Source: Jatrophihabitans telluris
GTDB taxonomy: Bacteria > Actinomycetota > Actinomycetes > Mycobacteriales > Jatrophihabitantaceae
DNA: 64,000 bases
NCBI RefSeq assembly: GCF_023516435.1
Contig: NZ_CP097332.1
Span: forward strand, 744,001 to 808,000
Direction: 5' to 3'
Position numbers and translations under genes: made by a program. Shown here one piece after another: positions 17,347 through 27,745 of this stretch. How positions within the stretch are numbered: position 1 is the first letter of the stretch; every line of letters begins with the position of its first letter. The notes under the pieces were generated by a model, which had not been told where the DNA came from, made no database searches, and worked only from the letters and a program-made list of their open reading frames with translations.

Positions 17347-17358
17347 GAGGCCTCTTTC

Positions 17359-18636
17359 ATGACTGCTGTAATCGACCGTGCCGCCGGTGCATCCGCGCAA
17401 TCCCCCGCCTCCGGGCTCGTCTGCCGAAACTGTGGGGCCACCTATCCGCTCGGGGCGCAACACGCGTGCTTCGAATGCTTCGGCCCGCTCGAGGTGGGCT
17501 ATGACCCGCAGCGGTTGGCTGCGGTCACGCGCGCCCAGATCGAAGCGGGCCCGTATTCGCTCTGGCGCTACGCCGGACTGCTTCCAGCCGGCCACGATCC
17601 TGCCACTCGCGTTGACTCCGGCACCGGAATGACGCCGCTCATCCGCGCCGACCGGCTGGCCGACCGGCTCGGTTTCACCGCTCCGGTGTGGGTCAAGGAC
17701 GATTCGGCCAACCCGACCCACTCGTTCAAGGACCGCGTCGTCTCGGTCGCGATCACCGCCGCGCGCGAGCTGGGATTCACCCGGATCGCCTGCGCGTCGA
17801 CCGGAAATCTGGCCAACTCGGTCGCGGCCCACGCGGCCCGCATCGGCATGGAATCGATCGTGTTCATTCCGTCGGACCTCGAATCGGCCAAGGTCACCCA
17901 GACCGCCGTCTACGCCGGCACTCTGGTAGCGGTCGAGGGCTCCTACGACGACGTCAACCGGCTGTGCAGTGAGCTGTCCGAGACCGACGAGTTCGAGTCC
18001 ACGGCGTTCGTCAACGTCAACGTGCGCCCGTACTACGCCGAGGGTTCCAAGACCCTGGGGTTCGAGGTCGCCGAGCAGTTGGGCTGGCGGCTGCCCGAGC
18101 AGATCGTGGCCCCGATGGCCTCGGGTTCGCTGCTCACGAAGGTGCACAAGGCCTTCAAGGAACTCATCACCACCGGCCTGGTGGACCCGGCCGACTACCG
18201 GGTCTACGGGGCGCAGTCCGCGGGCTGCTCGCCGATCGCCACGGCCTTCGCCGCCGGCTCGGACACCGTGATCCCGGTCAAGCCGACCGGCATCGCGAAG
18301 TCGCTCAACATCGGAAACCCGGCCGACGGCCCGTATGCCCTGGACGCGGTGCGCTCCACCGGCGGCGCTATGGCCCACGTCGACGACGACGAGATCCGCG
18401 ACGGCATCCAGTTGTTGGCCGAAACCTGCGGAGTGTTCGCCGAGACGGCCGGCGGCGTGACGACCGCCGTGCTGAAGAAGCTCGCCGAGTCCGGGCAGCT
18501 CGACACCAGCCGCGAAACTGTCATCTACAACACCGGCGACGGCCTCAAGACGCTGGACGCGGTTTCCGGACGGGTCGGGCCTACCGCGGTGATTCCGCCC
18601 ACCCTGAAAGGGATGCGCGGCGCCGGGTTGCTCTAG
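17359..18636 (+). CDS. thrC: Threonine synthase
   Basis: A 425-residue PLP enzyme converting O-phosphohomoserine to threonine. The N-terminus has a zinc-ribbon pair (Cys22-x2-Cys25 and Cys37-x2-Cys40), followed by the PLP lysine Lys124 in PTHSFKDRVVSVA, ASTGNLANSVAAHAA (phosphate/substrate loop), and IYNTGDGLKTLDA at the end. ATG 17359 is chosen because an upstream in-frame ATG (17338) belongs to the riboswitch P1 stem. Placing it under a SAM riboswitch links the threonine branch of the aspartate pathway to the SAM level. Confidence 0.95.
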   Translation: MTAVIDRAAGASAQSPASGLVCRNCGATYPLGAQHACFECFGPLEVGYDPQRLAAVTRAQIEAGPYSLWRYAGLLPAGHDPATRVDSGTGMTPLIRADRLADRLGFTAPVWVKDDSANPTHSFKDRVVSVAITAARELGFTRIACASTGNLANSVAAHAARIGMESIVFIPSDLESAKVTQTAVYAGTLVAVEGSYDDVNRLCSELSETDEFESTAFVNVNVRPYYAEGSKTLGFEVAEQLGWRLPEQIVAPMASGSLLTKVHKAFKELITTGLVDPADYRVYGAQSAGCSPIATAFAAGSDTVIPVKPTGIAKSLNIGNPADGPYALDAVRSTGGAMAHVDDDEIRDGIQLLAETCGVFAETAGGVTTAVLKKLAESGQLDTSRETVIYNTGDGLKTLDAVSGRVGPTAVIPPTLKGMRGAGLL

Positions 18637-18649
18637 GCGGCGCCGGGCA

Positions 18650-18710
18650 AGCCGGGCTGCGGCCGGGCTGCGGCCGAGCTCGGCCGAGCTCGCTCCGGCG
18701 CCGGGCTAAA
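18650..18710. repeat. GC-rich short direct repeats after thrC
   Basis: Between thrC and the lipoprotein gene, CCGGGCTGCGG and GGCCGAGCTC are each tandemly duplicated. These can fold into strong stems (GAGCTC-containing) and may help terminate thrC transcription, but there is no following T-run. No coding is seen in the 145-base gap. Confidence 0.45.
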
Positions 18711-18781
18711 CTGGGTGCCGTTTTGCCGCCCGGTCACCTCGGGTGTGCTCCCCGGACCCGCCGATGAAAGGTTCCCTATCG

Positions 18782-19414
18782 ATGCGCCGCGCTCTCAGCT
18801 ACACCGCCGCCGGAGTAGCCATGATCGCCTCGCTGGCCGCATGCGATTCCGGCAAGAAGGGATCGTCGTCCTCCTCGACCCCGCCGTCCGGTGCGGGAAC
18901 GTCCGGTAGTTCGGGTGTCAGCGGCAAGGGAGCGGGTACGGCGATTCTCAAGGTCGGCTCGACCTCGACCAACTTCGCCGTCACCTGCACGCAGACGCAG
19001 TTGGCGACGCAGGCGACCGGCAACGAGGGCGCAGACGCCGTCACCCTGACCGTGAAGGGCACTCCGATCTCGGCGGTGCTGGTAACGCACGGAAAAGACG
19101 GCACCACGACCATCTTCCAGGCGATCGCCAATTTGCGGGACGACAACGGCAAGGCGCTGGGCAAGATCAACGTCTCGGTAGCGGGGGACAAATACTCCGG
19201 CACCGGCACTTTCGTCCTCACCAAGATCGACTCGAAGGGCAAGCGGGTCAAGCTGACCGACCACACGTCGCAGACCGGCAGCTTCACGCTCACCTGCGCA
19301 AGCGGATACGCCCCGGTGCCGACGGCGTCGAGCAGGCCGTCCAGCTCGTCGGCGAAGCCGTCCTCGACCGCTACGAAGTCGAAGGCAAAACCCGCTGGTA
19401 CGAAATCGTCCTGA
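18782..19414 (+). CDS. LpqH-like (19 kDa antigen family) lipoprotein
   Basis: A 210-residue predicted lipoprotein with signal peptide and lipobox SLAAC (Cys at about residue 21). A Ser/Gly-rich linker follows, then a beta domain of LpqH type: two Cys (NFAVTCTQ and FTLTCASGY) bracketing the domain, and YSGTGTFVLTKIDSKG in place of the mycobacterial YKITGTATG segment. The C-terminal tail is low-complexity Ser/Lys/Pro. In-frame ATG 18764 is an alternative start. Assignment to the 19 kDa family rests on motif order, not on a database search. Confidence 0.65.
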   Translation: MRRALSYTAAGVAMIASLAACDSGKKGSSSSSTPPSGAGTSGSSGVSGKGAGTAILKVGSTSTNFAVTCTQTQLATQATGNEGADAVTLTVKGTPISAVLVTHGKDGTTTIFQAIANLRDDNGKALGKINVSVAGDKYSGTGTFVLTKIDSKGKRVKLTDHTSQTGSFTLTCASGYAPVPTASSRPSSSSAKPSSTATKSKAKPAGTKSS

Positions 19415-19717
19415 TCGCCAGGATCTGGCGTGATTTAGGCGTCATAAGGGTGCCCGCTTTCGGGACTTGAGGGCAGAAATGACCCGTGTGAATTGACAGT
19501 CACGGGCATATCACGAAGTCTTTTCGGACCGTAGCCAGCCGATCTTGTGCCGTGTACTTTCTGCCTTGGTCGTAGTACGAGCGTTTCGCAGAACGAATGG
19601 CCACTCCTGCCCCGCGGCCGGCGTGCACTTCAGTTTGATCGGGACCGAAGGACGAAGACCCCGGCCTCACGAAGTGTGAGCGCTGGACGGCCCTCTGGGG
19701 ACTAGCAAGGAGTGCAC
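19415..19717 (+). promoter_or_regulatory. Long leader upstream of the cold-shock gene
   Basis: About 300 bases without a supported gene. TTGACA at 19493-19498 is a good -35 candidate for the cold-shock gene, which would give a leader of nearly 200 bases. Long structured leaders are usual for csp genes and respond to temperature. No -10 box at ideal spacing was convincing. The final bases carry the strong ribosome site AAGGAG (19707-19712). Confidence 0.4.
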
Positions 19718-19921
19718 GTGGCACAGGGCACCGTGAAGTGGTTCAACAACGAAAAGGGCTACGGCTTTATCGCCGTGGACGGCGGCCAGGACGTATTCGT
19801 CCACTATTCCGCCATCCAGTCCGACGGCTACCGCTCGCTCGATGAAGGTCAGCGCGTGGAGTTCGAGGTCGCCCAGGGGCCCAAGGGCCCGCAGGCAGAT
19901 GGCGTACGCGTCGTCAGCTGA
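19718..19921 (+). CDS. Cold-shock protein, CspA family
   Basis: A 67-residue single cold-shock domain from GTG 19718, decided by AAGGAG five bases upstream. It has RNP1-type KGYGFIAV and RNP2-type VFVHYSAI, preceded by [11 protein letters not shown]. It binds single-stranded RNA or DNA and prevents misfolding of mRNA. It is the short type, unlike the second CSD protein at 31436. A strong hairpin follows the stop. Confidence 0.95.
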   Translation: MAQGTVKWFNNEKGYGFIAVDGGQDVFVHYSAIQSDGYRSLDEGQRVEFEVAQGPKGPQADGVRVVS

Positions 19922-19941
19922 CTCGTGACCGACGTCAGCCG

Positions 19942-19972
19942 CAACGGCCGGGCCCCTCGGGTCCGGCCGTTG
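19942..19972 (+). terminator. Hairpin terminator after the cold-shock gene
   Basis: CAACGGCCGG pairs with CCGGCCGTTG across a short GC-rich loop (CCTCGG), giving a near-perfect stem 20 bases after the csp stop. There is no poly-T, which is usual in actinobacteria. Confidence 0.7.
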
Positions 19973-20069
19973 TGCTTGGCTACGGAATAGCACCCGGCCC
20001 ACCCGCCGTTGTCGTTGACAGAATGGGCGGCCCGCGAAGGCACGCCCGGCTACGAGCGCCGGAGACATT

Positions 20070-20423
20070 GTGGACGACCCCAACAACACCAGTGCGGCGA
20101 CAGGATCCTTCGGTGCCATCCTCCAGCTGACCGCCAAGCAGGGACGCCGGCAGGAACTGCTGCAGATTCTGACCAACTACGCGGCCACGCTGGACGGTGA
20201 GCCGGGGACCCTGCTGTTCGCCGCCGCGGCCGACCCGAACGACGAGGACGTCGTCTTCCTCTGGGAAGAGTTCGCCGACGGCGCGGCGGTGCAGGCGCAT
20301 TTCGAACACGACTTCTTCCGGGCGCTGCAGCTGGAGCTGGCCGAGCTCCTCACCGAGCCGGCTGCTGCCCGCCCGCTGGTGCCCGTCGTCCGCCGCACGA
20401 ACCCCGGCGTTGCCGCGGAGTAG
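20070..20423 (+). CDS. Antibiotic biosynthesis monooxygenase (ABM)-fold protein
   Basis: A 117-residue dimeric alpha-beta-barrel-like protein from GTG, with GGAG five bases before it. Features are GSFGAILQLTAKQGRRQELL (first strand and helix), GEPGTLLFAAAADPNDEDVVFLWEEFADGAAVQAHFEHD and PVVRRTNPG at the end. ABM-fold proteins include quinol monooxygenases and heme-degrading or detoxification enzymes. The exact reaction is unknown. Confidence 0.75.
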   Translation: MDDPNNTSAATGSFGAILQLTAKQGRRQELLQILTNYAATLDGEPGTLLFAAAADPNDEDVVFLWEEFADGAAVQAHFEHDFFRALQLELAELLTEPAAARPLVPVVRRTNPGVAAE

Positions 20424-20514
20424 CACTCGCCCGCCCCGGTCCGAAGGCGCTTACGCCTGGCCGCGGGCGCTGCGGGCCCCCCGCGCAACCGTCGCGTATG
20501 GCGTCGGCTCCGTC

Positions 20515-20574
20515 TTGCACTCGTCAGGGTCGAGTGCTAGACCTGAGCTAGCACTCGGGTACCCTGAGTGCTAG
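20515..20574 (+). promoter_or_regulatory. Two tandem CIRCE operators for HrcA upstream of groEL
   Basis: The first element is TTGCACTC-N9-GAGTGCTA at 20515-20539. The second is TAGCACTC-N9-GAGTGCTA at 20549-20573, with perfect arms (CTAGCACTC/GAGTGCTAG) and the standard nine-base spacer. CIRCE is the operator of the heat-shock repressor HrcA. The two copies are 34 bases apart, about 100-160 bases before the groEL start. Confidence 0.95.
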
Positions 20575-20600
20575 CCGACCAACATGAGGTGCCCACCTGA

Positions 20601-22298
<1,698 letters not shown>

Positions 22299-22333
22299 TC
22301 CGCCTGCTCAGGTCTAGCTGAGCGTGCACCAAC

Positions 22334-22369
22334 AAAGGGCGGTCTCGACTTCGGTCGGGACCGCCCTTT
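22334..22369 (+). terminator. Intrinsic terminator of groEL
   Basis: AAAGGGCGGTC pairs with GACCGCCCTTT around a TCGACTTCGGTCGG loop that itself can form a small stem. A short T-containing tail follows. It lies 36 bases after the groEL stop. Confidence 0.9.
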
Positions 22370-22484
22370 GCCTTGCCGCCCAAGGTGGGCAGTCCTGGCC
22401 CACGCATCACTGGCGTTGGTGGGGCAGGGACGTCGGTCACTCGGCTGCGCCCGATGGCGCGGGTAGCTGTGGGCGATGCGCCGC

Positions 22485-23066
22485 TCAGCCGTCGACGTCG
22501 TGCAGGTGATGGACGATGTCGTGCAGAAAGTACTGGCTCAACGTTTCGACCGTGAACTGCGAGCCGTTGGACCGCATCCCGCGGCGCGACCTCTGGTCGG
22601 CCCTCACGCCGGAGAAGGCGCGCGCTGTCGTTTCGGCCGTGTCGGCAAGTTGCCGGGCCACCGTCACCGGGTCCTGCTCCCAGTACCGCTCGGCGACCGC
22701 GGTTTCGTCCTGGTCCCAATTGGGAAAAGTGGGCTCGTCCTCGTCGAGCATCAACGCCAGCCGTCCGGTCATCCTGATCATCACGTCGCGTGTGTGGCAC
22801 CCGTATTCGAGCGCGGACCACACGGTGGGAGCAGGCCGGACCCGGACGTCGGAACGAGCCAGCACCGATTGCCAGCGCTCCGCCGCCTTCAGAACTACGG
22901 CGCCGACGGTGGCTCCGGTGACACCCGCGGCGCTGTAGCCACAGTCGGGACAGCGACGGTGCAGCGTCCACGTCCAATCCTTGTCGTCCGGGGGGATATC
23001 GGCGGGACTGGGTTCGCCTGCCATCGAGCGCGGCTTGCTGGAACCTTCTCCGGAGACGGGATTCAT
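22485..23066 (-). CDS. DinB-superfamily (mycothiol-dependent enzyme-like) protein
   Basis: A 193-residue protein with a CPDCGYSA N-terminal motif, then a helical DinB fold: VWSALEYGCHTRDVMIRMTGRL supplies one His, and the C-terminal FLHDIVHHLHDV the cluster that would complete a metal site. DinB/mycothiol-type enzymes are common in actinobacteria, but this branch lacks a known reaction. The start may be Met 23066 (chosen) or 23024; an extension further upstream overlaps the divergent neighbour. Confidence 0.7.
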   Translation of the reverse strand: MNPVSGEGSSKPRSMAGEPSPADIPPDDKDWTWTLHRRCPDCGYSAAGVTGATVGAVVLKAAERWQSVLARSDVRVRPAPTVWSALEYGCHTRDVMIRMTGRLALMLDEDEPTFPNWDQDETAVAERYWEQDPVTVARQLADTAETTARAFSGVRADQRSRRGMRSNGSQFTVETLSQYFLHDIVHHLHDVDG

Positions 23067-23197
23067 ACCGGCGACGTTATCGCTCAGCGTGGCCCAGCCC
23101 TCGCCTGGAGGCTGAACGGCGATGTCGGGACGTGCCACGTTCGACACGCGGGGGAGGCCGGCGCGCACCGGGACGGTCGATGCGACATGATTCCGGG

Positions 23198-23689
23198 ATG
23201 AAGCTGAGTGAGACGACGACGTCCGACGTGACGGTGGAGCAGGCCTTTTCCGCGCACACCGAGCAGAGCGTGCGCGAGCAGGCGTGCAAGGAATCTGGTG
23301 CGCTGTCCTGGGAGGTCACCATCGCTCCCGTCGGGGACGTCACCCGGATCCAGGTCGATCGGGTCATGCCGCCGGCGGTGCCGGACTTCGTGAAGAAGTT
23401 TCTCGGGGAGACGATCAGCGTTCGACAGGTCGAGGAGTGGAGTGCCCCGGCCAGCGACGGAGGCCGGACGGCGACGGTCAAGGTGACGATTCAGGGACAG
23501 CCGGCGTCGATGGTCGGGACCGCCGTGCTCAAACCCCAGGGAACCGGCTCGGTCGAGATCGTCGAGGGGGACGTCAAGGTCGCGGTGCCGTTCCTGGGCA
23601 AGAAAATCGAACCCGAGATCGTGAAGGTCATTGCCGCGGCGCTGAAGATAGAGCAGCGGGTCGGCGTCGAATGGATCAAATCCCAGTAG
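23198..23689 (+). CDS. DUF2505 protein
   Basis: A 163-residue protein, start ATG 23198 (KLSETTTSDVTVEQAFSAHT). It has the alternating beta-strand pattern of DUF2505: VTRIQVDRVMPPAVPDFVKKF, TATVKVTIQGQPASMVG, VAVPFLGKKIEPEIVKVIA. The overall shape resembles START/SRPBCC lipid-binding folds. The family is actinobacterial and of unknown function. It is convergent with galT. Confidence 0.8.
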   Translation: MKLSETTTSDVTVEQAFSAHTEQSVREQACKESGALSWEVTIAPVGDVTRIQVDRVMPPAVPDFVKKFLGETISVRQVEEWSAPASDGGRTATVKVTIQGQPASMVGTAVLKPQGTGSVEIVEGDVKVAVPFLGKKIEPEIVKVIAAALKIEQRVGVEWIKSQ

Positions 23690-23772
23690 CCGTCCCGGGA
23701 GCGATCCTCGGTCGTCCCTGTAGCCGCGCCCGTTAGCCGCGCGGGTAGTCGGCCGGCGGGAGCAGGACCGAA

Positions 23773-24861
23773 TCAGACCGGTTCGCCGCGAAGCCGGGCA
23801 GCTGCGATCTCCGGCGAGACGTCGTTGATCCACACGGCGGCACCGGACTCCGAGCCGGCCAGGTACTTCAGCTTTCCCGGCGCCCGGCGGATGGTGAAGA
23901 TTTCCGCGCCCAGGTGCCAGGAATCGCGGAACTCGCGGATGGGCGCCTGGTGCCAGCCGGCGATGTAGGGCGCCGGCGTGTCGAACAGGCCGTCGAAGCG
24001 ACGCAAGACGTCGAGATAGATCTCGGCCAGATCGTCGCGCTCCGCGTCGTTGAGCGCGGGCAGGTCGGGGACGTGCCGGTTGGCGATGATTCTTACTTCA
24101 TAGGGCCAACGGGCCGCGAAGGGCACCAGCGCGGTCCAGTGCTCGGTGCGCACCACGATCCGTTCGGCGACGTCGATCTCGCGCTGGAGCAGTTCGCACC
24201 GAAGGCAGGCGCCATGGTCGCGCTCGTAGGCGGCCGCGGTTTCGGCGGCATTGCGCATCCGCGGGGGGACAAAGGGGTAGCCATAGATCTGGCCGTGCGG
24301 ATGCGAGAGCGTCACCCCGATCTCCTCGCCGCGGTTCTCGAAACAGAACACATAGGCGATGGACTCGATCGTGGACAGCTCGGCCGTGCGATCGGCCAGC
24401 GCGTCGAAGACCGTGCGGGCATGGGCGGAATCGAGCTGGGCGAAGGACGTGTCGTGGTCGCTGGTGAAACAGACCACCTCGCAGCGTCCGGCGCCGGGCC
24501 CGGACCGGAAGGGAAATTCGTGAATGTCCGGGAAGGACGCCGCGGCGTCGGTGGTCAGTGACGGGAACCGGTTCTCGAAGACAACCACGTCGTAGTCCGG
24601 GGCCGGGATCTCGGTCGGGTTGTTGGCGTCTCGGGTGGGGTCCAGCGGGCAGAGCTCGGCCGGCGGCTTGTAGGTACGCGACTGCCGGTGTCCCGCGACG
24701 ACCGCCCACTCGCTGAACAGCGGATCCCAACGAATCTGCGAAGACGTCGCCGTCTCGGGCAGTTCGCGGGTATCGGGCGCCGACCGGTCCTGGCCGGGCT
24801 TGAGGTCGAAGTAGAAGATGTCTCGGCCGTCGGCGAGCGTGAAGTGCTGACGGGTGGTCAT
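23773..24861 (-). CDS. galT: Galactose-1-phosphate uridylyltransferase
   Basis: A 362-residue Leloir pathway enzyme swapping UMP between UDP-glucose and galactose-1-phosphate. The active-site HPHGQIYGYPFVP is intact, with ENRFPSLT and NRHVPDLPALND in their usual positions, and the final RRAPGKLKYLAGSE. Its ATG overlaps the stop of the DeoR regulator, so regulator and enzyme are one operon. No galK or galE is adjacent in this window. Confidence 0.95.
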   Translation of the reverse strand: MTTRQHFTLADGRDIFYFDLKPGQDRSAPDTRELPETATSSQIRWDPLFSEWAVVAGHRQSRTYKPPAELCPLDPTRDANNPTEIPAPDYDVVVFENRFPSLTTDAAASFPDIHEFPFRSGPGAGRCEVVCFTSDHDTSFAQLDSAHARTVFDALADRTAELSTIESIAYVFCFENRGEEIGVTLSHPHGQIYGYPFVPPRMRNAAETAAAYERDHGACLRCELLQREIDVAERIVVRTEHWTALVPFAARWPYEVRIIANRHVPDLPALNDAERDDLAEIYLDVLRRFDGLFDTPAPYIAGWHQAPIREFRDSWHLGAEIFTIRRAPGKLKYLAGSESGAAVWINDVSPEIAAARLRGEPV

Positions 24862-25646
24862 CAGGCCGATTCTTCGCGGGCGTAGGAAACGATGATCAGT
24901 TCTCCGACGAGTTCAGACACAGCTGCCCTTGCATCGTTGGGTAGGCCGTCGTCGGTGATGAGGATGTCGGCCACCGACAGGGCACCGAAGTCGGCGAGGC
25001 CGACCGTGCCCCACTTGGACGAGTCGGCGACCACGATCACCTCACGGGCGCGGGAGATCAACGCCCGGTTCGTCTCGGCTTCGGCCAGGTTCGGGGTCGT
25101 GAATCCGGCACGGGCGTCCATGCCGTGAACACCGAGGAAGAGCTGGTCGACGTGCAGGGAACGGATGGTCGCGTCCGCTACCGGACCGACCAGAGCGGCG
25201 CTGGGGGTGCGCACGCCACCGGTCAGAATCACCGTCTGTTTCGTCTCGCCGGTGCTGATGGTGTCGGCGACGGTGGTGGAATTCGTGACCACGGTCAGAC
25301 CAGGGATCTCGGCCACGAACCGACCCAGGCCCCACGTCGTGGTGCCGGCCGACACCGCGACGGCGGTTCCCGGGGAGATGAGCTGGGCGGCCCGGGTCGC
25401 AATGGCCAGCTTGGCCGGCTGTGCCAGTGCGCTCTTGGCTTCGAACCCGGGTTCTTCGGTCACGTTGTGGCCGAGCACGGCGCCCCCGTGCACCTTCTGG
25501 ATGCTGCCTTCGGTGGCCAACTGATCCAGGTCACGGCGGATGGTCATGTCCGAGACGCCGAGCAGCGCGGTCAGCTCCGACACCCGGACGCCGCCCGCGC
25601 GGCGCACCTCGTCGAGGATGCGTGCCTGACGCTGGCGAGCGAGCAT
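24861..25646 (-). CDS. DeoR-family transcriptional repressor
   Basis: A 261-residue regulator with an N-terminal helix-turn-helix (VSELTALLGVSDMTIRRDLD, about residues 19-38, and QKVHGGAV) and a DeoR sugar-phosphate sensor domain (AVSAGTTTWGLGRFV, VDQLFLGVHGMDARAG, VVADSSKWG). It is coupled to galT, so it probably represses galactose use and senses a phosphorylated sugar (inference). Upstream, TTGACTTTTGTT at about 25720-25735 on the minus strand contains TTGTT half-sites that may be its own operator. Confidence 0.9.
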   Translation of the reverse strand: MLARQRQARILDEVRRAGGVRVSELTALLGVSDMTIRRDLDQLATEGSIQKVHGGAVLGHNVTEEPGFEAKSALAQPAKLAIATRAAQLISPGTAVAVSAGTTTWGLGRFVAEIPGLTVVTNSTTVADTISTGETKQTVILTGGVRTPSAALVGPVADATIRSLHVDQLFLGVHGMDARAGFTTPNLAEAETNRALISRAREVIVVADSSKWGTVGLADFGALSVADILITDDGLPNDARAAVSELVGELIIVSYAREESA

Positions 25647-25780
25647 GGAACCTGTCCCGTCTTCGATGACGACTGCCCCCGGTTAAGCTTCGGAGGCAGA
25701 TTCAGCGTTCATCATGCTCTAACAAAAGTCAACAACATCGCCCAAAGTTTCCCACAGAATTGCTCTCGCGCCGACCCCTC

Positions 25781-25922
25781 CGTTGAGGTTGCCCTTGTTG
25801 CACGCAACGAGGGCAACCTCAACGGGTCAGACGCAGCAACGAGGGCAACCTCAACGGGTCGGACGCACGCAACGAGGGCAACCTCAACGGGTCGGACGCA
25901 GCAACGAGGGCAACCTCAACGG
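25781..25922. repeat. Inverted repeat array 2 of the 32-bp intergenic family (5 copies)
   Basis: One A-orientation core (25781-25800, CGTTGAGGTTGCCCTTGTTG) faces four B-orientation cores (starting 25805, 25837, 25870 and 25902) with period 32-33. The first A and B pair forms a 44-base hairpin with a CACG centre. Linkers read GGTCGGACGCAG and do not match array 1. The array ends two bases before the stop codon (TCA at 25924) of the XPB helicase gene, in the same arrangement as arrays 1 and 3. Confidence 0.95.
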
Positions 25923-25923
25923 A

Positions 25924-27573
25924 TCAGAGCGGGCGCAGCAGATCGTCGGCGTCGAGGATGGTGTACGCGTAACCCTGCTCGGCCAGGAACCGCTGACGGT
26001 GGGCGGCGTACTCCGCGTCCAGGGTGTCCCGACTGACCACGGTGTAGAAGTGAGCCTGCCGTCCGTCGTGTTTTGGCCTGAGCACACGTCCCAGTCGCTG
26101 CGCCTCCTCCTGGCGGGAACCGAACGTTCCCGAGATCTGGATGGCGACGGCGGCTTCCGGAAGGTCGATCGAGAAGTTGGCCACCTTCGAGACCACCAGC
26201 ACCCGGGTCTCCCCGGTGCGGAAGCTGTCGAACAACCGTTCCCGCTCCTTGTTCGGCGTCGAGCCCTGGATGATCGGGACGTCACCGAGGTGGGCGGCCA
26301 CATCGTCGAGCTGGTCCAGGTAGGCGCCGATGACCAGGATCTGGTCGTCCGGGTGCTTGGCCACGATCGCCTCGATGACCGGCAGCTTGGTCCTCGCCGT
26401 CGCGGCCAGCTTGTACCGGTCCTCGGGCTCGGCCGTGGCGTAGCTCATTCGCTCCGCATCGGTCAGCGTGACCCGGACCTCGGAGCAGTCGGCCGGGGCG
26501 ATCCACCCCTGTGACTCGATGTCCTTCCACGGCGCGTCGTAACGCTTGGGGCCGATGAGGGAGAAAACATCAGCCTCGCGGCCGTCCTCGCGCACGAGGG
26601 TCGCCGTCAGGCCCAGCCGTCGGCGGGACTGCAGGTCGGCTGTCAGCCGAAAGATCGGCGCCGGCAGCAGGTGCACCTCGTCGTAGACGACCAGGCCCCA
26701 GTCGCGGGAGTCGAACAGCTCCAGGTGGCGGTACTCGCCCTTGCGCCGCGTGGTCATGACCTGGTACGTGGCGATCGTGACCGGGCGGATCTCCTTCTTC
26801 TCACCCGAATACTCCCCGATCTCCTCTTCGGTCAGCGAGGTGCGCGCGATCAGCTCGCGCTTCCACTGACGGCCGGAGACGGTGTTGGTGACGAGGATCA
26901 ACGTGGTTGCCGAGGCCTGCGCCATCGCGGCCGCCCCGACCAGCGTCTTTCCGGCTCCGCACGGCAGTACCACGACCCCCGAACCGCCGGCCCAGAACGA
27001 ATCGACCGCGAGTTGCTGGTAGGGACGCAGCGCCCAGCCGTCGGTGTGCAGCGAGATCGGGTGGGCTTCGCCGTCGACGTAGCCGGCCAGGTCCTCCGCC
27101 GGCCAGCCGACCTTCAGCAGCGCCTGCTTGAGCCGGCCACGCTCGGAGGCGTGCACCACGACTGTGTCGTCGTCCAGCCGTTCGCCGAGCATCGGCGCGA
27201 TCTTCTTCTGACGCAGGATCTCCTCGAGCACGGCACGATCGAGGGAGATCAGGACGAGGCCGTGGGTCGGGTGCTTCATCAGCTGCAAGCGGCCGTAACG
27301 ATCCATCGTGTCGGCGACGTCGACGAGCAGCGCGTGCGGCACCGCATAGCGGCTGTACCGAACCAGCGCGTCGACCACCTGCTCGGCATCATGGCCGGCG
27401 GCGCGGGCGTTCCACAGCCCCAACGGCGTGAGGCGGTAGGTGTGGACATGTTCGGGGGAGCGCTCGAGTTCGGCGAACGGGGCAATGGCGGCCCGGGCCT
27501 CGCCGGAGAGTTCGTGGTCGACCTCGAGGAGCAAGGTCTTGTCGGATTGGACGATGAGCGGTCCGTCGGTCAC
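25924..27573 (-). CDS. XPB-type DNA repair helicase
   Basis: A 549-residue SF2 helicase. GTG 27573 is preferred because AGGGAG sits five bases upstream. It has an N-terminal XPB domain, then Walker A VVLPCGAGKTLVGAAAM, Walker B VVYDEVHLLPAP (DEVH), RRLGLTATLVREDGRE, the C-terminal motif VVSKVANFSIDLPEA and QRLGRVLRPK. XPB unwinds DNA 3' to 5' in nucleotide excision repair and related processes. The Helicase_C_3 gene is just upstream in the same direction; the two are commonly neighbours in actinobacteria (from memory). Its 3' end abuts repeat array 2. Confidence 0.92.
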   Translation of the reverse strand: MTDGPLIVQSDKTLLLEVDHELSGEARAAIAPFAELERSPEHVHTYRLTPLGLWNARAAGHDAEQVVDALVRYSRYAVPHALLVDVADTMDRYGRLQLMKHPTHGLVLISLDRAVLEEILRQKKIAPMLGERLDDDTVVVHASERGRLKQALLKVGWPAEDLAGYVDGEAHPISLHTDGWALRPYQQLAVDSFWAGGSGVVVLPCGAGKTLVGAAAMAQASATTLILVTNTVSGRQWKRELIARTSLTEEEIGEYSGEKKEIRPVTIATYQVMTTRRKGEYRHLELFDSRDWGLVVYDEVHLLPAPIFRLTADLQSRRRLGLTATLVREDGREADVFSLIGPKRYDAPWKDIESQGWIAPADCSEVRVTLTDAERMSYATAEPEDRYKLAATARTKLPVIEAIVAKHPDDQILVIGAYLDQLDDVAAHLGDVPIIQGSTPNKERERLFDSFRTGETRVLVVSKVANFSIDLPEAAVAIQISGTFGSRQEEAQRLGRVLRPKHDGRQAHFYTVVSRDTLDAEYAAHRQRFLAEQGYAYTILDADDLLRPL

Positions 27574-27745
27574 ACGCGCTCCCTGTTGGCAATGGCGGAC
27601 CGAACTGCGTGGCCCCGAATGATCCATTGTGCCAAGGAACTGGACCGCCCGCTTCCTCGCCGCTCGGACCGCCCGCGGGGCGCTCATCCGGCCGCCGGAT
27701 CGCCGCTCAGGACGAGACTGTCACGACCGCGTCGACGGCCCACGG

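Noticed and set aside
17338-17358. Earlier in-frame ATG for thrC
   Set aside because: It falls in the P1 stem of the SAM riboswitch and precedes the ribosome site.
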